Shown: in pieces, positions 40,052-50,664 of the stretch | How the letters are laid out: every line of letters begins with the position of its first letter | Position numbering within the stretch: the first letter of the stretch is position 1 | Source of the DNA: Pantoea dispersa | GTDB lineage: Bacteria > Pseudomonadota > Gammaproteobacteria > Enterobacterales > Enterobacteriaceae | Reading direction: 5' to 3' | Assembly (NCBI RefSeq): GCF_014155765.1 | Contig: NZ_SCKT01000001.1 | Coordinates: 620,001 to 684,000, forward strand | DNA: 64,000 nucleotides | The notes under the pieces: model-generated | Database searches by the model: none | What the model saw: only the letters and a program-made list of their open reading frames with translations | What the model was told of the DNA's origin: nothing | Program-made: the position numbers and the translations under genes

Positions 40052-43000
40052 ATGAAAAGAATGTTAATCAACGCAACTCAGCAGGAGGAGTTGCGCGTTG
40101 CCCTTGTTGACGGACAACGTCTGTACGATCTGGATATCGAAAGCCCCGGACACGAGCAGAAAAAAGCCAACATCTACAAAGGTAAAATCACCCGTATTGA
40201 ACCCAGCCTCGAAGCTGCGTTTGTTGATTACGGTGCCGAGCGTCACGGTTTCCTCCCTCTGAAAGAAATTTCCCGCGAATACTTCCCTGCTAATTACAAC
40301 GCGCATGGCCGTCCGAACATCAAAGATGTGCTGCGTGAAGGCCAGGAAGTGATCGTACAAATCGATAAAGAGGAGCGCGGTAATAAAGGGGCAGCACTGA
40401 CCACCTTTATTTCGCTGGCCGGTAGCTATCTGGTGCTGATGCCCAACAACCCGCGCGCCGGCGGCATTTCCCGCCGTATCGAAGGTGACGACCGTACCGA
40501 GCTGAAAGAGGCGCTGTCAGCGCTGGAGCTGCCGGACGGCATGGGCCTGATCGTGCGTACCGCTGGCGTTGGCAAATCTGCCGAATCGCTGCAGTGGGAC
40601 CTCAGCTTCCGTCTGAAGCACTGGGAAGCCATCAAAAAAGCCGCAGACAGCCGCCCGGCACCGTTCCTGATTCATCAGGAAAGTAACGTGATTGTGCGCG
40701 CCTTCCGCGACTACCTGCGCCAGGATATCGGTGAAATCCTTATCGATAACCCCAAAGTGCTGGAGCTGGCGCGTCAGCACATCGCCGCGCTCGGCCGTCC
40801 GGACTTCAGCAGCAAAATCAAACTGTACACCGGTGAAATTCCGCTGTTCAGCCATTACCAGATCGAATCGCAGATTGAATCGGCGTTCCAGCGCGAAGTG
40901 CGTCTGCCGTCCGGCGGTTCTATTGTTATCGACAGCACCGAAGCACTGACCGCCATCGATATCAACTCCGCCCGCGCGACACGCGGTGGCGATATCGAAG
41001 AGACCGCCTTCAACACTAACCTGGAAGCCGCCGACGAGATTGCCCGTCAGCTGCGTCTGCGCGACCTCGGTGGTCTGATTGTTATCGACTTCATCGATAT
41101 GACGCCTGTGCGCCATCAGCGCGCCGTGGAAAACCGTCTGCGTGAAGCGGTACGTCAGGATCGGGCGCGTATCCAGATCAGCCATATTTCACGCTTTGGT
41201 CTGCTGGAGATGTCGCGTCAGCGCCTCAGCCCGTCACTGGGTGAGTCCAGCCATCACGTCTGCCCGCGCTGTAGCGGCACCGGCACCATTCGTGATAACG
41301 AATCGCTGTCGCTGTCGATCCTGCGTCTGATTGAAGAAGAAGCGCTGAAAGACAACACCAAAGAAGTGCACGCCATTGTGCCGGTTCAGGTGGCCTCATA
41401 CCTGCTGAACGAAAAACGTGAAGCGGTCAGTGCGATTGAGAAACGTCAGGGCGGCGTGCGTGCCATCATCGTGCCAAACGATCAGATGGAAACGCCGCAC
41501 TACTCGGTGCTGCGCGTGCGCAAAGGTGAAGAGACGCAGACCCTCTCCTATCACCTGCCGAAACTGCATGAAGCTGAGATGGCGCTGCCTTCGGAAGAAG
41601 AGCACGCTGAGCGTCGTCGTCCGGAGCAGCCAGCACTGGCCGCCTTCGTGATGCCGGATGCACCACCGGCTCCGGTTGAAGTGAGCGAACAGAGCCAGCC
41701 GGCAGCGGTTGACGTCAAAACCAAACCGGCGGTCGCAGCACCCGCGGCGGTCAGCACCGGTTTTGTTGCGCGCCTGCTGGGTGGCCTGAAAAAACTGTTT
41801 GCTGGTGATGCCCCCGCCGCGGCCCCTGCTGAAGAGAAGACCGAAGCGAAAACGGCTGACGGTGAGAATACGCAGCAGCGTGGTGAGCGTCGTAACAACC
41901 GTCGCAACAACAATCGCCGCGAGCGCACGCCGCGTAACGGTGAGCATGCGCAGAACCGTGAAGGCCGTGAGCCACGTGAAGCGCGCGAGCCGCGTGAACC
42001 CCGTGAGCCTCGTGAAGCCCGCGAGCCACGCGATCAGGATAACCGCCGTAACAAGCGTCAGAATGACGCGCGCGGCGAGCGTCCGGCGCTGACTGAAGAG
42101 CAACTGCAGCAGCGTGATGAGCAGCAGCAACAGCGTCGCGAACAGCGTGCTGAGCGCCAGCGTCGTCGTCAGGAAGAGAAGCGTGCGCAGCAGGAACCGC
42201 AAGTTGCTGAGCAGGTGCCTGTTGTTGATAGCGTTGATGACAGCGTTGCGCAAGAAGACGAACGCGTTCAGGTTATGCCGCGTCGCAAACAGCGCCAGCT
42301 CAGTCAGCGCGTGCGCGTAGATGACAACGCTGACGCGATCCCTGCTGAGCTGCCTGCCGCTGCCGTTACTGAAGCGGTGCAGGAAAACAGCCAGCGCGCC
42401 CAGCTGAAAGAGCAAGCTGAAACCGCTCAGGATGAGCAGGATGACAGCGAGAACCGTGACGGGGCCAACATGCCGCGCCGTTCACGTCGCTCACCGCGTC
42501 ATCTGCGCGTCAGCGGTCAGCGTCGTCGTCGCTATCGTGACGAGCGTTACCCTACGCAGTCTGCGATGCCGCTGGAAACAGCAGCTGCCTCACCAGAGAT
42601 GGCGTCAGGCAAAGTGTGGATCACCTATCCGGTCACGCAGACTCACGAGCACTTCACTTCTAACCAGGCGCTGAACGAAATGCCAGACTATGGCTATCAG
42701 GATGCCGCGCCGGCGGAAGAACTGCCTGTGGCTGTTGAAGCCGCTGCCGTGGCACAGCCCGAAACGCCAGCGCCAGAAGTGGTGCATCAGGCTGAACCGC
42801 AGGCGCACACTGAGGTGCCGGTGGTGAATACTGATGACCTGACGCCAGTGGCGGCACCGGTTGATCACCAGCCAGCAGTGATTTCCGCAGCCGATGAAGC
42901 GGTTGCACAGGAAACCGCAGCAGAAGCGCAACCGGCTGTTACGCCTGCCGAAGAGACGCAGCCAGTGGTTACCGAAGCGGTTAGCGCAGCGGAACAGGCT

Positions 43001-43327
43001 CCAATCGAGGTGGCACCCGCAATCGAAGCGCAGGTAGAAGAAGTGCTGTCCGCGCCGGTCGCGGCCGAAGCACCTGTCGCGCCGGTCACCGAACCGCACG
43101 CACCGGTTGCCGCCCGTGATACCGGTGTCAGCCATGCTGAGACCCGCTTTAAGCATCACGCTACGGCGCCGATGACCAAAGCACCGGCACCGGCATGGGA
43201 ACCTGAGCCCGTGCGCCACAGTGACTGGGTCCGTCCGGCCTTCAACTTCGAAGGACGCGGTTCAGCCGGTGGTCACAGCGCCACGCATCAGGCTACCGCA
43301 CCGGCTACCCGTCCGGAAAGCGCGTAA
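40052..43327 (+). CDS. rne: Ribonuclease E
   Basis: RNase E is the essential endonuclease of mRNA decay and of tRNA and rRNA processing, and the scaffold of the degradosome. The protein is 1091 residues (E. coli 1061). Catalytic half: S1 domain near the N-terminus, DNase I-like region with [11 protein letters not shown] and VIDFIDMTP (metal-binding Asp), and the zinc link Cys404/Cys407 in CPRCSGTG. The membrane-anchor helix is [16 protein letters not shown] (570-585). An Arg-rich scaffold with an EPRE/EARE repeat (about 637-662) follows, then Ala/Pro/Glu-rich disorder. The extreme C-terminus, [15 protein letters not shown], matches the PNPase-binding segment, so a full degradosome scaffold is expected. 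Confidence 0.98.
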   Translation: MKRMLINATQQEELRVALVDGQRLYDLDIESPGHEQKKANIYKGKITRIEPSLEAAFVDYGAERHGFLPLKEISREYFPANYNAHGRPNIKDVLREGQEVIVQIDKEERGNKGAALTTFISLAGSYLVLMPNNPRAGGISRRIEGDDRTELKEALSALELPDGMGLIVRTAGVGKSAESLQWDLSFRLKHWEAIKKAADSRPAPFLIHQESNVIVRAFRDYLRQDIGEILIDNPKVLELARQHIAALGRPDFSSKIKLYTGEIPLFSHYQIESQIESAFQREVRLPSGGSIVIDSTEALTAIDINSARATRGGDIEETAFNTNLEAADEIARQLRLRDLGGLIVIDFIDMTPVRHQRAVENRLREAVRQDRARIQISHISRFGLLEMSRQRLSPSLGESSHHVCPRCSGTGTIRDNESLSLSILRLIEEEALKDNTKEVHAIVPVQVASYLLNEKREAVSAIEKRQGGVRAIIVPNDQMETPHYSVLRVRKGEETQTLSYHLPKLHEAEMALPSEEEHAERRRPEQPALAAFVMPDAPPAPVEVSEQSQPAAVDVKTKPAVAAPAAVSTGFVARLLGGLKKLFAGDAPAAAPAEEKTEAKTADGENTQQRGERRNNRRNNNRRERTPRNGEHAQNREGREPREAREPREPREPREAREPRDQDNRRNKRQNDARGERPALTEEQLQQRDEQQQQRREQRAERQRRRQEEKRAQQEPQVAEQVPVVDSVDDSVAQEDERVQVMPRRKQRQLSQRVRVDDNADAIPAELPAAAVTEAVQENSQRAQLKEQAETAQDEQDDSENRDGANMPRRSRRSPRHLRVSGQRRRRYRDERYPTQSAMPLETAAASPEMASGKVWITYPVTQTHEHFTSNQALNEMPDYGYQDAAPAEELPVAVEAAAVAQPETPAPEVVHQAEPQAHTEVPVVNTDDLTPVAAPVDHQPAVISAADEAVAQETAAEAQPAVTPAEETQPVVTEAVSAAEQAPIEVAPAIEAQVEEVLSAPVAAEAPVAPVTEPHAPVAARDTGVSHAETRFKHHATAPMTKAPAPAWEPEPVRHSDWVRPAFNFEGRGSAGGHSATHQATAPATRPESA

Positions 43328-43356
43328 GTCTCTGCTGTAGAGCACTACCGTCTCCA

Positions 43357-43383
43357 AACCCCGGCTGGTCCGGGGTTTTTTAT
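43357..43383 (+). terminator. Terminator of rne
   Basis: AACCCCGG (43357-43364), CTGGT, CCGGGGTT (43370-43377) pair over 8 bp, and TTTTATT follows. It lies 30 bases after the rne stop. Confidence 0.9.
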
Positions 43384-43432
43384 TGCCCGCATTCTCCCCT
43401 CCCCACCTGACTGAACACCCTGATTAAACGCC

Positions 43433-43466
43433 AAAAAAAATCCCACGGCCCTCGCAGGCAGTGGGA
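43433..43466 (-). terminator. Terminator of the flgKL unit
   Basis: TCCCAC (43441-43446) and GTGGGA (43461-43466) pair, with a further CCT/AGG pairing inside. On the - strand the stem is followed by eight T (43440-43433). It lies 44 bases after the flgL stop and suits the end of the flagellar operon. Confidence 0.8.
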
Positions 43467-43509
43467 AAAACTAAGCGTACCCGGTTTAAGTACGCTCAAA
43501 CAGTCAGGT

Positions 43510-44475
43510 TTATTTATTCATCTGGAACAGCGACATCTTCGACATATCGCTGAAGGTGGTGTACGACGCCTGCAGCAGCTGCTGCTGCATGGTGTAGGTA
43601 GAAATGGCTTCGGTGTAATCGACGTTAACCAGCGTGCTCATCTGATCTTTCAGCGTCACCTTGCGGTCGTCACCTTTTGCATCCAGCGTATCCAGTTCGT
43701 CCAGCTGGGTACCAATCTCAGAACGCACCGCCAGCACGTTGTTCAGCGAGTTGCTGAAGCCACGGTTGGCCTTGTCCATCGCCGCGCTGAAGGTCTGTTT
43801 AGTGGCATCGTCAGCGTCATTCTGCGGCACTTTCAGCGCCGCAATGGCGTCATCCAGCATATCGAACAGGTTAGTCTGGCTGGGGCTGCCATCCGGCTCC
43901 GGCTTGGCGTTGCTGGTCAGCTGGTCAAAAATTGAATTACCGGTATGGCCCACCGTCATAGTGCGTTCGCTGTCGACTTTCTGGGTGATCGCGTCGCCGC
44001 CACCGCTATAGATGATTTTACCGCTGGCATCTTCGGTGAACGGCGGCTTGTCGGACGCATAGCCGGCAAACAGGTAGCGGCCGTTGCCGTCTTTGCTGTT
44101 GGCCAGGTTGAGCAGCTGCGAGCGAATGCCCTCCAGCTGGGTAGCATAAGACGCGCGGTCATCGTCACTCAGCGAGCCGTTACCGGCGCTGATCAGCGTG
44201 GATTGCGCCGACTGAATCGCCGTCGTGACATCACTCAGCGTGCTCTCTTCCAGCGACAGTCCCTGATTCGCGAACGAACGCGCCAGCGCGAACTGGCTGT
44301 CGCGCGCCTGCGTCTGCGACAGCACTACGGCGCGCGAAGCGGCGATCGGATCGTCAGACGGATTGGTCACGCGGCGACCGGTTGACAGTTGTTCACCCGC
44401 TTTCAGCCAGGAGGATTGCGCGTCAGTGACGCCGCGCACCTGCTGGTCGAAAATCATATTGGTACTGAGTCTCAT
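43510..44475 (-). CDS. flgL: Flagellar hook-filament junction protein FlgL (HAP3)
   Basis: FlgL is the second junction protein between hook and filament. The protein is 321 residues (E. coli 317). The N-terminus MRLSTNMIFDQQVRGVTDAQ and C-terminus NVDYTEAISTYTMQQQLLQA carry the coiled-coil regions typical of flagellin-family axial proteins. It lies 17 bases after flgK and is secreted by the flagellar type III apparatus; no signal peptide is expected. A terminator follows, so flgKL form the end of the transcript. Confidence 0.96.
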   Translation of the reverse strand: MRLSTNMIFDQQVRGVTDAQSSWLKAGEQLSTGRRVTNPSDDPIAASRAVVLSQTQARDSQFALARSFANQGLSLEESTLSDVTTAIQSAQSTLISAGNGSLSDDDRASYATQLEGIRSQLLNLANSKDGNGRYLFAGYASDKPPFTEDASGKIIYSGGGDAITQKVDSERTMTVGHTGNSIFDQLTSNAKPEPDGSPSQTNLFDMLDDAIAALKVPQNDADDATKQTFSAAMDKANRGFSNSLNNVLAVRSEIGTQLDELDTLDAKGDDRKVTLKDQMSTLVNVDYTEAISTYTMQQQLLQASYTTFSDMSKMSLFQMNK

Positions 44476-44492
44476 CGGTCAGGCCTCCCGTA

Positions 44493-46136
44493 TTAACCGC
44501 GAATGCTCATCAGAGCATCGAAAATGGTATTGGCGGTTTGCAGTACCTGCGCGTTCGCCATGTAAAATTGCTGATATTTGCTCAGGTTGGCGTACTCTTC
44601 GTCGAGGTTTACGCCAGAAACCGACTGCTGACGTTCGGTCAGCTGCGTCACCACGCCCTTCTGGGTGGTGGCGGCGGTTTCGAGGTTTTTGGTTTTGTTG
44701 CCGACGGTGCTCACCAGGCTGGCATAACCCTGCGCCAGCGTGGCGTTACCGTTAATCAGTTTGGCATCCTGCAGGTCAAGCAGCTTTTGCGCGTTACGGT
44801 TATCGCTGGCGCCACCCGCAGCCGAAGCTGCCGCGATCTGCGATTCACTGGTGATAGCCACTGACATGCCGCTAATCACATCCTGCACCGGTTTGACCAG
44901 GAAGCTGTCTTTGGCGTTAGCCGTTCCATTTACCGTTAATGACAGTCCGTCAAAGCTCATGGTGGTATTGCCGGCACCGTCACTGCCCATGGTCGGCGTC
45001 ACTTTCACGTTGTCGGAAAGACGCGTCACCGACCAGTTGCTGCCGTCATAGCTCACGCTGTAGTTAGAGGCTTTCATCGCCCCGGTGTCGGTCCAGCTGG
45101 CACTGACGGTAGCGGCAGAGGTGTTTTTGCTGTTGGTCACCACTGTCGGGCTACCAATATTGAAGAAGTTGATGCCGGTGTTGCCTTTGCTGTCATAGCC
45201 CTGGCTGTGCACCTGGTTGAAGCTGGTGGTGAATGCCGCTGCCAGCTGCCCGAGCTGGTTCTGCGCGTTATCCAGATCCTGGGTACGGAACGCCAGCAGG
45301 CCCCCGAGCGAACCGGTGGTCAGCGTTTTTTCCGGGATCTCAACGTTACCGGCCTGCTTATCGACATAGCCCACGGTAATGCGCGACGCATCGCTGCTGG
45401 AAGGCATGGCGATCAGCGAGGTGGTTTTGCTGCCGTTGACCAGCGTGGTGTTGCCCATCGAGACGATGTAGTTACCGTCCTGCTGCGAAACGTTCACGCC
45501 GACCAGGCCATTCAGGTTATTGACCAGCTGATCGCGCTGATCGAGCAGATCGTTAGGCGCAGAGCCGCCGCCGGTGGTCAGCTTGGCGATCTGCGTATTG
45601 AGATCGGCAATCTGGCTGGAGTAAGTGTTGATCTGCTCGACGCTGGCTTTGATGTCCGTATTGACGCTGTTTTGCATGCTGGTCAGATACTGAGCGGTGG
45701 TCTGGAACTGGTTTACCAGTCCCTGCGCATAGCTCAGCATAGACTGACGCGCAGAAGGATCGTCGGCGTTACTCACCACGTTCTGCACGTTAGTGAAAAA
45801 GCTCTGAATCGAGTCAGACAGGCTGGTGGTCGAAGTCGACAGCAGATCATCAATATTCGAAATCTGGTTGTACTGTGAATTGACCGCGCTGTAGTTGGCG
45901 CTGTTACCGCGCAACTGGGCGGTAATAAACTCATCGTATTCACGCTGCACGCCGGTCACATTGACGCCGTTGCCATAATAGTTGCTGCCCTGCAGCGTGC
46001 TGTTGGCCTGCGACAGCAAAATCGTCTGGCGCGAATAACCGGCCACGGTGTAATTACTGATGTTGTTACTGGTGGTGCTTAATGCGGCCTGTGCGGCGCT
46101 CAGCCCGCTCATCGCGGAGTTAATTATGCTGGACAT
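44493..46136 (-). CDS. flgK: Flagellar hook-filament junction protein FlgK (HAP1)
   Basis: FlgK is the first junction protein, sitting on the hook tip. The protein is 547 residues, the E. coli length. N-terminal MSSIINSAMSGLSAAQAALSTTSNNISNYTVAGYSRQ is the conserved rod/hook-family motif (ANNLAN-like), and the C-terminus SGVNLDEEYANLSKYQQFY, MANAQVLQTANTIFDALMSIR matches the family. A sigma-28 promoter lies 81-107 bases upstream of the start, in the flgJ-flgK gap. This supports a late class of expression for flgKL on top of read-through from flgB. Confidence 0.97.
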   Translation of the reverse strand: MSSIINSAMSGLSAAQAALSTTSNNISNYTVAGYSRQTILLSQANSTLQGSNYYGNGVNVTGVQREYDEFITAQLRGNSANYSAVNSQYNQISNIDDLLSTSTTSLSDSIQSFFTNVQNVVSNADDPSARQSMLSYAQGLVNQFQTTAQYLTSMQNSVNTDIKASVEQINTYSSQIADLNTQIAKLTTGGGSAPNDLLDQRDQLVNNLNGLVGVNVSQQDGNYIVSMGNTTLVNGSKTTSLIAMPSSSDASRITVGYVDKQAGNVEIPEKTLTTGSLGGLLAFRTQDLDNAQNQLGQLAAAFTTSFNQVHSQGYDSKGNTGINFFNIGSPTVVTNSKNTSAATVSASWTDTGAMKASNYSVSYDGSNWSVTRLSDNVKVTPTMGSDGAGNTTMSFDGLSLTVNGTANAKDSFLVKPVQDVISGMSVAITSESQIAAASAAGGASDNRNAQKLLDLQDAKLINGNATLAQGYASLVSTVGNKTKNLETAATTQKGVVTQLTERQQSVSGVNLDEEYANLSKYQQFYMANAQVLQTANTIFDALMSIRG

Positions 46137-46216
46137 CTCGGTTCCTTTTTCCCGTTAACCGGGCTGGCAGTCATCAGTGCGATTGCGCGGGCCACAACGC
46201 CCGCGGCATGTGAAGG

Positions 46217-46243
46217 TTATCGGCGTGCTTAAGCGAAACTTGA
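46217..46243 (-). promoter_or_regulatory. Sigma-28 (FliA) promoter of flgKL
   Basis: On the - strand, TCAAGTTT (46243-46236), an 11-base spacer and GCCGATAA (46224-46217) match the FliA consensus TAAAGTTT-N11-GCCGATAA with one change in the -35 element. It lies about 80 bases before the flgK ATG. Confidence 0.85.
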
Positions 46244-46252
46244 GCGGAAAAA

Positions 46253-47194
46253 TCAGAACAGGTCGGTGAAATCCTGGCTGTAAGCCTTAACCACTTTTTC
46301 GCCCATGTTTTTGAATTGCTGGATCATTCCTACCAGTTTCTGCGCATATTTCGGGTCAGTCGCGTAGCCGGCTGCCTGCAGCGCGCGCGCCCCCTGCTCG
46401 GCGCTCGGTGCGTTCGCTACTGCCGCATAGCGCGGGTTACTGGAAATCAACCGGACGTAGTCGCTGAGCGCTTCGAAATAGGAGCCATAAACGCGGAAGG
46501 TGGCGCGCACTTTCTTCGCTTCACCGCCCTCGTATTCCGTGGTCATGATGTCGGTGGTTTCGCCCTTCCAGTCGCCGCTGGCTTTGATCCCGAACACGTT
46601 GTAGCTCGGCTTGCCGTCGCGCGTCAGGATCTGCCGCTGGCCCCAGCCGGACTCCAGTGCCGCCTGCGCCAGAATCAGATGGTGAGGAATGCCGCTCTGC
46701 TGGCTGGCCACTTTCGCCGGCTGCGCCAGCTGGGCGATAAACTCATTGCTGTCACCCGGCAGGCTGGCCGGCGAGACCGGCAGACGCGGCACCGCTTTGC
46801 GCACCATCTGCTCCAGCTGCGTGGGCGCCATGCTGCTATAGATGAAGCTGTTATCCAGTTTCATCGGCACGGTACCGGCGCTTTCGTCCGGTGCCTGCGC
46901 CGGCTGCATCTGTTTGACAATGGTGTCGGCCAGACCCAGCCCGCGCTTGCCGATTTCCTGCGCAATCTGCTGATCGTAAAGCGAGGTGTAAAGCCGCGTC
47001 TGATCGTTGCTCAGCATGCCATCCTGCGGCAGCGCTTCACGCATGCTTTTCAGCATCATCTGCACGAACATCCCTTCGACCTGCTTCGCCACCTGCAGCG
47101 CTTTGCCTTTCGGGTCCACGGCAGCCTGGCGTTTCAGTTCGTTCAGCGAGCGGCTGTCATACGCCGCGTTCATCAGCGATTGCGTATCGGTCAT
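46253..47194 (-). CDS. flgJ: Flagellar rod assembly protein / peptidoglycan hydrolase FlgJ
   Basis: FlgJ caps the growing rod and cuts a hole in the peptidoglycan. The protein is 313 residues, as in E. coli. The N-terminal rod-binding domain (about 1-100) includes VEGMFVQMMLKSMREALP. The C-terminal glucosaminidase domain holds the catalytic Glu181 in AQAALESGWGQRQIL and further conserved GKPSYNVFGIKASGDWKG. The start shares one base with the flgI stop. The 116-base gap to flgK contains a sigma-28 promoter. Confidence 0.97.
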   Translation of the reverse strand: MTDTQSLMNAAYDSRSLNELKRQAAVDPKGKALQVAKQVEGMFVQMMLKSMREALPQDGMLSNDQTRLYTSLYDQQIAQEIGKRGLGLADTIVKQMQPAQAPDESAGTVPMKLDNSFIYSSMAPTQLEQMVRKAVPRLPVSPASLPGDSNEFIAQLAQPAKVASQQSGIPHHLILAQAALESGWGQRQILTRDGKPSYNVFGIKASGDWKGETTDIMTTEYEGGEAKKVRATFRVYGSYFEALSDYVRLISSNPRYAAVANAPSAEQGARALQAAGYATDPKYAQKLVGMIQQFKNMGEKVVKAYSQDFTDLF

Positions 47195-48303
47195 CAGATA
47201 ATTTCCAGCTTCGCGCGCAGGCAGCCCGCGCTCTCCATCGATTGCAGAATCGACATCAGCTCAATCGGTGTCGCACCCAGCGCATTCAGCGCCCGCACTA
47301 CGTTGTTCAGGTTGGCACTGGCGTTAACCCGCTGCAGCGCGCCACCGCTCTGACGCAGATCGATCTGCGTTTGCGTGGTGGCAACCGTCTGACCACCGGC
47401 AAACGGCGTATCCGGCTGGCTGACGTTCTGCTGCTGATTAACCGTGACCGACAGGTTGCCCTGCGCCACCGCACAGGTATTGAGCGTCACTTCGCGATTC
47501 ATCACCACCGAACCGGTGCGCGAGTTGATGATCACTTTGGCGTCTTCCAGCGGTACCGACACGTCGATGTTCTGGATCTCCGCCAGCAGACGTACCTGCG
47601 AGCTGTTATTCGGCGACACGCGGATTTGCACGGTACGGGCGTCCAGCGGCAGCGCTGACCCCACGCCACGGCTGTTGATGGCATCGGCGATGCGCTGCGC
47701 CATGGTGAAATCTTCGTTGTTAAGCTGCAGGTTGATGGTGTTCTGGCTGCCGAAGTTGCTCTGCAGCTCACGCTCCACGGTGGCGCCACCGGTAATACGG
47801 CCGCCGTTGAGCTGGTTAACCTGCACGCTGCTGCCGCCGGCCGAGGCACCCGCCCCGCCGACCAGAATGTTACCCTGCGCCAGCGCGTAAACCTGGTTAT
47901 CGACGCCCTTCAGCGGCGTCATCAGCAGCGTACCGCCGCGCAAGCTTTTGGCGTTACCCAGTGAGGACACCACCACGTCAACCGTCTGTCCCTGACGGGC
48001 AAACGACGGCAGTTTGGCGGTGACCATCACCGCCGCCACGTTTTTCAGCTGCATGTTGGTGCCGGCAGGCACGGTGATGCCCAGCTGCGACAGCATGTTA
48101 CTCACCGTTTGCGTGGTGAACGGCGTCTGGGTGGTCTGGTCACCGGTGCCATCAAGGCCAACCACCAGACCGTAACCAATCAGCTGGTTATCGCGTACGC
48201 CCTGCACGCTGGTGAGATCGCGGATGCGATCGGCCTGCGCCATCAGGCTGCTGATGCCGAGCAACAGGCCCAGGCCCAAACGCAGCAGTGTAGTGTTTTT
48301 CAT
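47194..48303 (-). CDS. flgI: Flagellar P-ring protein FlgI
   Basis: FlgI forms the P ring around the rod in the peptidoglycan layer and is exported by Sec. The protein is 369 residues from the second of two adjacent ATGs (48303); the first, at 48306, is only two bases from the AGAGG ribosome binding site, which is too close. A cleavable signal peptide ends AQA at about residue 22. The mature protein starts [26 protein letters not shown], the family's most conserved stretch. FlgI needs FlgA for ring assembly. Confidence 0.96.
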   Translation of the reverse strand: MKNTTLLRLGLGLLLGISSLMAQADRIRDLTSVQGVRDNQLIGYGLVVGLDGTGDQTTQTPFTTQTVSNMLSQLGITVPAGTNMQLKNVAAVMVTAKLPSFARQGQTVDVVVSSLGNAKSLRGGTLLMTPLKGVDNQVYALAQGNILVGGAGASAGGSSVQVNQLNGGRITGGATVERELQSNFGSQNTINLQLNNEDFTMAQRIADAINSRGVGSALPLDARTVQIRVSPNNSSQVRLLAEIQNIDVSVPLEDAKVIINSRTGSVVMNREVTLNTCAVAQGNLSVTVNQQQNVSQPDTPFAGGQTVATTQTQIDLRQSGGALQRVNASANLNNVVRALNALGATPIELMSILQSMESAGCLRAKLEII

Positions 48304-48312
48304 CATGACCTC

Positions 48313-49023
48313 TTACATCGGCGAGACGTTCAGGAAGAAGCGCTGGAACCAGCCCATGGTCTGCGCCTCATTGATATAACCGTTACCGACGTACTCAATA
48401 CGTGCATCGGCGACCTGCGTTGATAGCACCGCGTTGCTGGCGCTGATAGTGCGCGGGTTCACTACGCCAGAGAAGCGAATAAATTCGGTGCCCTGGTTGA
48501 TTTCAATCTGTTTCTCGCCGACCACGCGCAGGTTGCCGTTCGACAGCACCTGGTTAACGGTGACGGTGATGGTGCCGGTAAAGGTGTTGTTGGCGGTTGC
48601 GCCACCTTTGCCAGCGAAATCGTTTTTGCCGTTGGCATCGAGCGCGGCTTTTTCGCCGCCGGCGCCCACCAGTCCGGCCAGGCCGGTTGGGATGGCGCTC
48701 AGGCCAAAGCTGTTGCTGCCGTCGCGGCTGGCATTGGCTGAAGAGCTTTTGCTGGCGCTGACGTTTTCCTGCAGCGTAATGGTCAGGGTGTCACCAATGT
48801 TACGTGGACGACGATCCTCAAACAGCGGCTGATAGCCGTAGTTGAGCGGCGCCACGCCCTGAAAAATGGAACCGTTCACCACCGGCGGTGCGGATGGCGT
48901 CGGCTCAGCCGTCGTCGCGCCCTGTACCAGTGGCGTGCGCGGCACCAGCGCACAACCGTTAAGGGTCAGTAGCAGCGTGGCTACTAACCAATGCCCAGGC
49001 TTGAGAATCACTTGCTTCGCCAC
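48313..49023 (-). CDS. flgH: Flagellar L-ring lipoprotein FlgH
   Basis: FlgH forms the L ring in the outer membrane. The protein is 236 residues (E. coli 232). The lipobox is LNGC at about residues 21-24 after a hydrophobic helix, so it is a lipoprotein that depends on the Lol system also encoded in this window. Conserved segments are [25 protein letters not shown] and [31 protein letters not shown]. It ends nine bases before flgI. Confidence 0.96.
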   Translation of the reverse strand: MAKQVILKPGHWLVATLLLTLNGCALVPRTPLVQGATTAEPTPSAPPVVNGSIFQGVAPLNYGYQPLFEDRRPRNIGDTLTITLQENVSASKSSSANASRDGSNSFGLSAIPTGLAGLVGAGGEKAALDANGKNDFAGKGGATANNTFTGTITVTVNQVLSNGNLRVVGEKQIEINQGTEFIRFSGVVNPRTISASNAVLSTQVADARIEYVGNGYINEAQTMGWFQRFFLNVSPM

Positions 49024-49085
49024 GGAGTTCTGACCTTTTTCATGTTCTTAATCGGGCCAGACGCGCTGGCCCAACGATCCCGGCA

Positions 49086-49868
49086 TTACAGCTGGGTTAA
49101 CTTCTGCAGCATCTGATCGGAGGTGCTGATCGCTTTGCTGTTGATCTCATAAGCGCGCTGCGTCTGGATCATGGTCACCAGCTCTTCCGCCACGTTGACG
49201 TTGGAGGTTTCTACGTAACCCTGATACAGCAGACCGGCCCCGTTCTGGCCCGGCGTGCTTTCGGTTGGTGCGCCAGAAGCCTGGGTTTCCTGATAGAGGT
49301 TTTCCCCGACGCTATCCAGGCCGGCATCGTTCATGAAGGTGCTGAGCGTCAGCTGGCCAACCTGCGCCGGCTGCGTCTGCCCCTGCTGTGTCACCGTCAC
49401 CACGCCGTCACGCGCAATGGTGATGCTGGTGGCGTTCGCCGGAATAGTGATGCCTGGCTGCACCGGGAAACCGGCGTTGGTCACCAGCTGGCCGTTCTGA
49501 TCCACCTGGAACGAGCCGTCGCGGGTATACGCCGACGTACCGTCCGGCATCTGCACCTGGAAATAGCCCTGACCATTAATCGCCACATCTTTTGAGTTGC
49601 TGGTCTGCGACAGGTTGCCCTGGTTGTGCAGACGTTCGGTGGTCACCGGACGCACACCGGTACCGATCTGCAGGCCCGACGGCAGCGTGGTCTGTTCTGA
49701 CGACTGCGCACCCGGCTGACGCAGGGTCTGGTACATCAGATCTTCGAACACCGCGCGTGAACGCTTAAAGCCGTTGGTGCTGACGTTCGCCAGGTTGTTG
49801 GCGATGACGTCCATGTTGGTCTGCTGTGCGTCAAGACCGGTTTTCGCGATCCATAAAGAACGAATCAT
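49086..49868 (-). CDS. flgG: Distal rod protein FlgG
   Basis: FlgG builds the distal, longest part of the flagellar rod. The protein is 260 residues, as in E. coli. The N-terminus [20 protein letters not shown] and [16 protein letters not shown] are the rod-protein signature; the C-terminus [20 protein letters not shown] is equally typical. It is exported by the flagellar type III system without a signal peptide. It lies 62 bases before flgH and 17 after flgF. Confidence 0.97.
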   Translation of the reverse strand: MIRSLWIAKTGLDAQQTNMDVIANNLANVSTNGFKRSRAVFEDLMYQTLRQPGAQSSEQTTLPSGLQIGTGVRPVTTERLHNQGNLSQTSNSKDVAINGQGYFQVQMPDGTSAYTRDGSFQVDQNGQLVTNAGFPVQPGITIPANATSITIARDGVVTVTQQGQTQPAQVGQLTLSTFMNDAGLDSVGENLYQETQASGAPTESTPGQNGAGLLYQGYVETSNVNVAEELVTMIQTQRAYEINSKAISTSDQMLQKLTQL

Positions 49869-49885
49869 TGTGTTTTCCTTAAGCC

Positions 49886-50644
49886 TTAGCTGCTCATATT
49901 GAGTAGCTGATTAGCCCGCTGTTCGTTTTCATCGACGTTGGAGATCACTTTCATCTGCATCTCAAAACGTCGGGCGTTGGCGATCATGTCGACCATGGTT
50001 TCCACGGGCTTCACGTTGCTGCCCTCCAGCACGCCCGGCATCACCTGCACGGTCGCGTCATTCGGCAGCGCCGCGCCGCGCTGTGCCTGAGTGGCGGCGC
50101 TGGGACGGAACATGCCGTCATCACCGCGCGTCAGTTCCTGGCCTGTGGCACGTACCAGCTTCAGCCGTCCGAGCTGCACCGTGGCGTTCGGCGCGTCACC
50201 GGCGTTAAGCGCGGTGATGGAGCCGTCGGCGGCGATGGTCAGTTGCGCGCCCTGCGGTACGGCAATCGGACCGCCATCGCCCATCACGGGATTGCCCTGA
50301 ATGGTCAGCTGGCCGGTCGGGCTAATCTGCATGTTACCGTTGCGGGTATAAGCTTCGCTGCCGTCAGCGGTACGCACCGCCAGCCAGCCATCCTGCTGCA
50401 CCGCCACATCGAGCGGACGCTCGGTGTAATCGAGCGAGCCCTGCGACATATCGGCACCCGGCGTCGAAGCGGCCACCAGCGTACGTGTTGGCAGCGACCA
50501 GCCGTTGACCGGCACCGCGCGCAGCGCATTGAGCTGAGCGCGAAAGCCCGGCGTCGAGGCGTTGGCGAGGTTGCTGGCGGTGACAGACTGTTGCTCCATC
50601 GTCTGACTGGCCGCGCCCATCGCGGTATATATTGCGTGATCCAT
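49886..50644 (-). CDS. flgF: Proximal rod protein FlgF
   Basis: FlgF is a proximal rod component. The protein is 252 residues (E. coli 251). The N-terminus [35 protein letters not shown] and the C-terminal [21 protein letters not shown]-like end ([16 protein letters not shown]) mark the rod family. FlgF and FlgG are paralogues; order in the cluster and similarity separate them. Confidence 0.96.
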   Translation of the reverse strand: MDHAIYTAMGAASQTMEQQSVTASNLANASTPGFRAQLNALRAVPVNGWSLPTRTLVAASTPGADMSQGSLDYTERPLDVAVQQDGWLAVRTADGSEAYTRNGNMQISPTGQLTIQGNPVMGDGGPIAVPQGAQLTIAADGSITALNAGDAPNATVQLGRLKLVRATGQELTRGDDGMFRPSAATQAQRGAALPNDATVQVMPGVLEGSNVKPVETMVDMIANARRFEMQMKVISNVDENEQRANQLLNMSS

Positions 50645-50664
50645 AAAGCAATCCCGTTAGCGTA

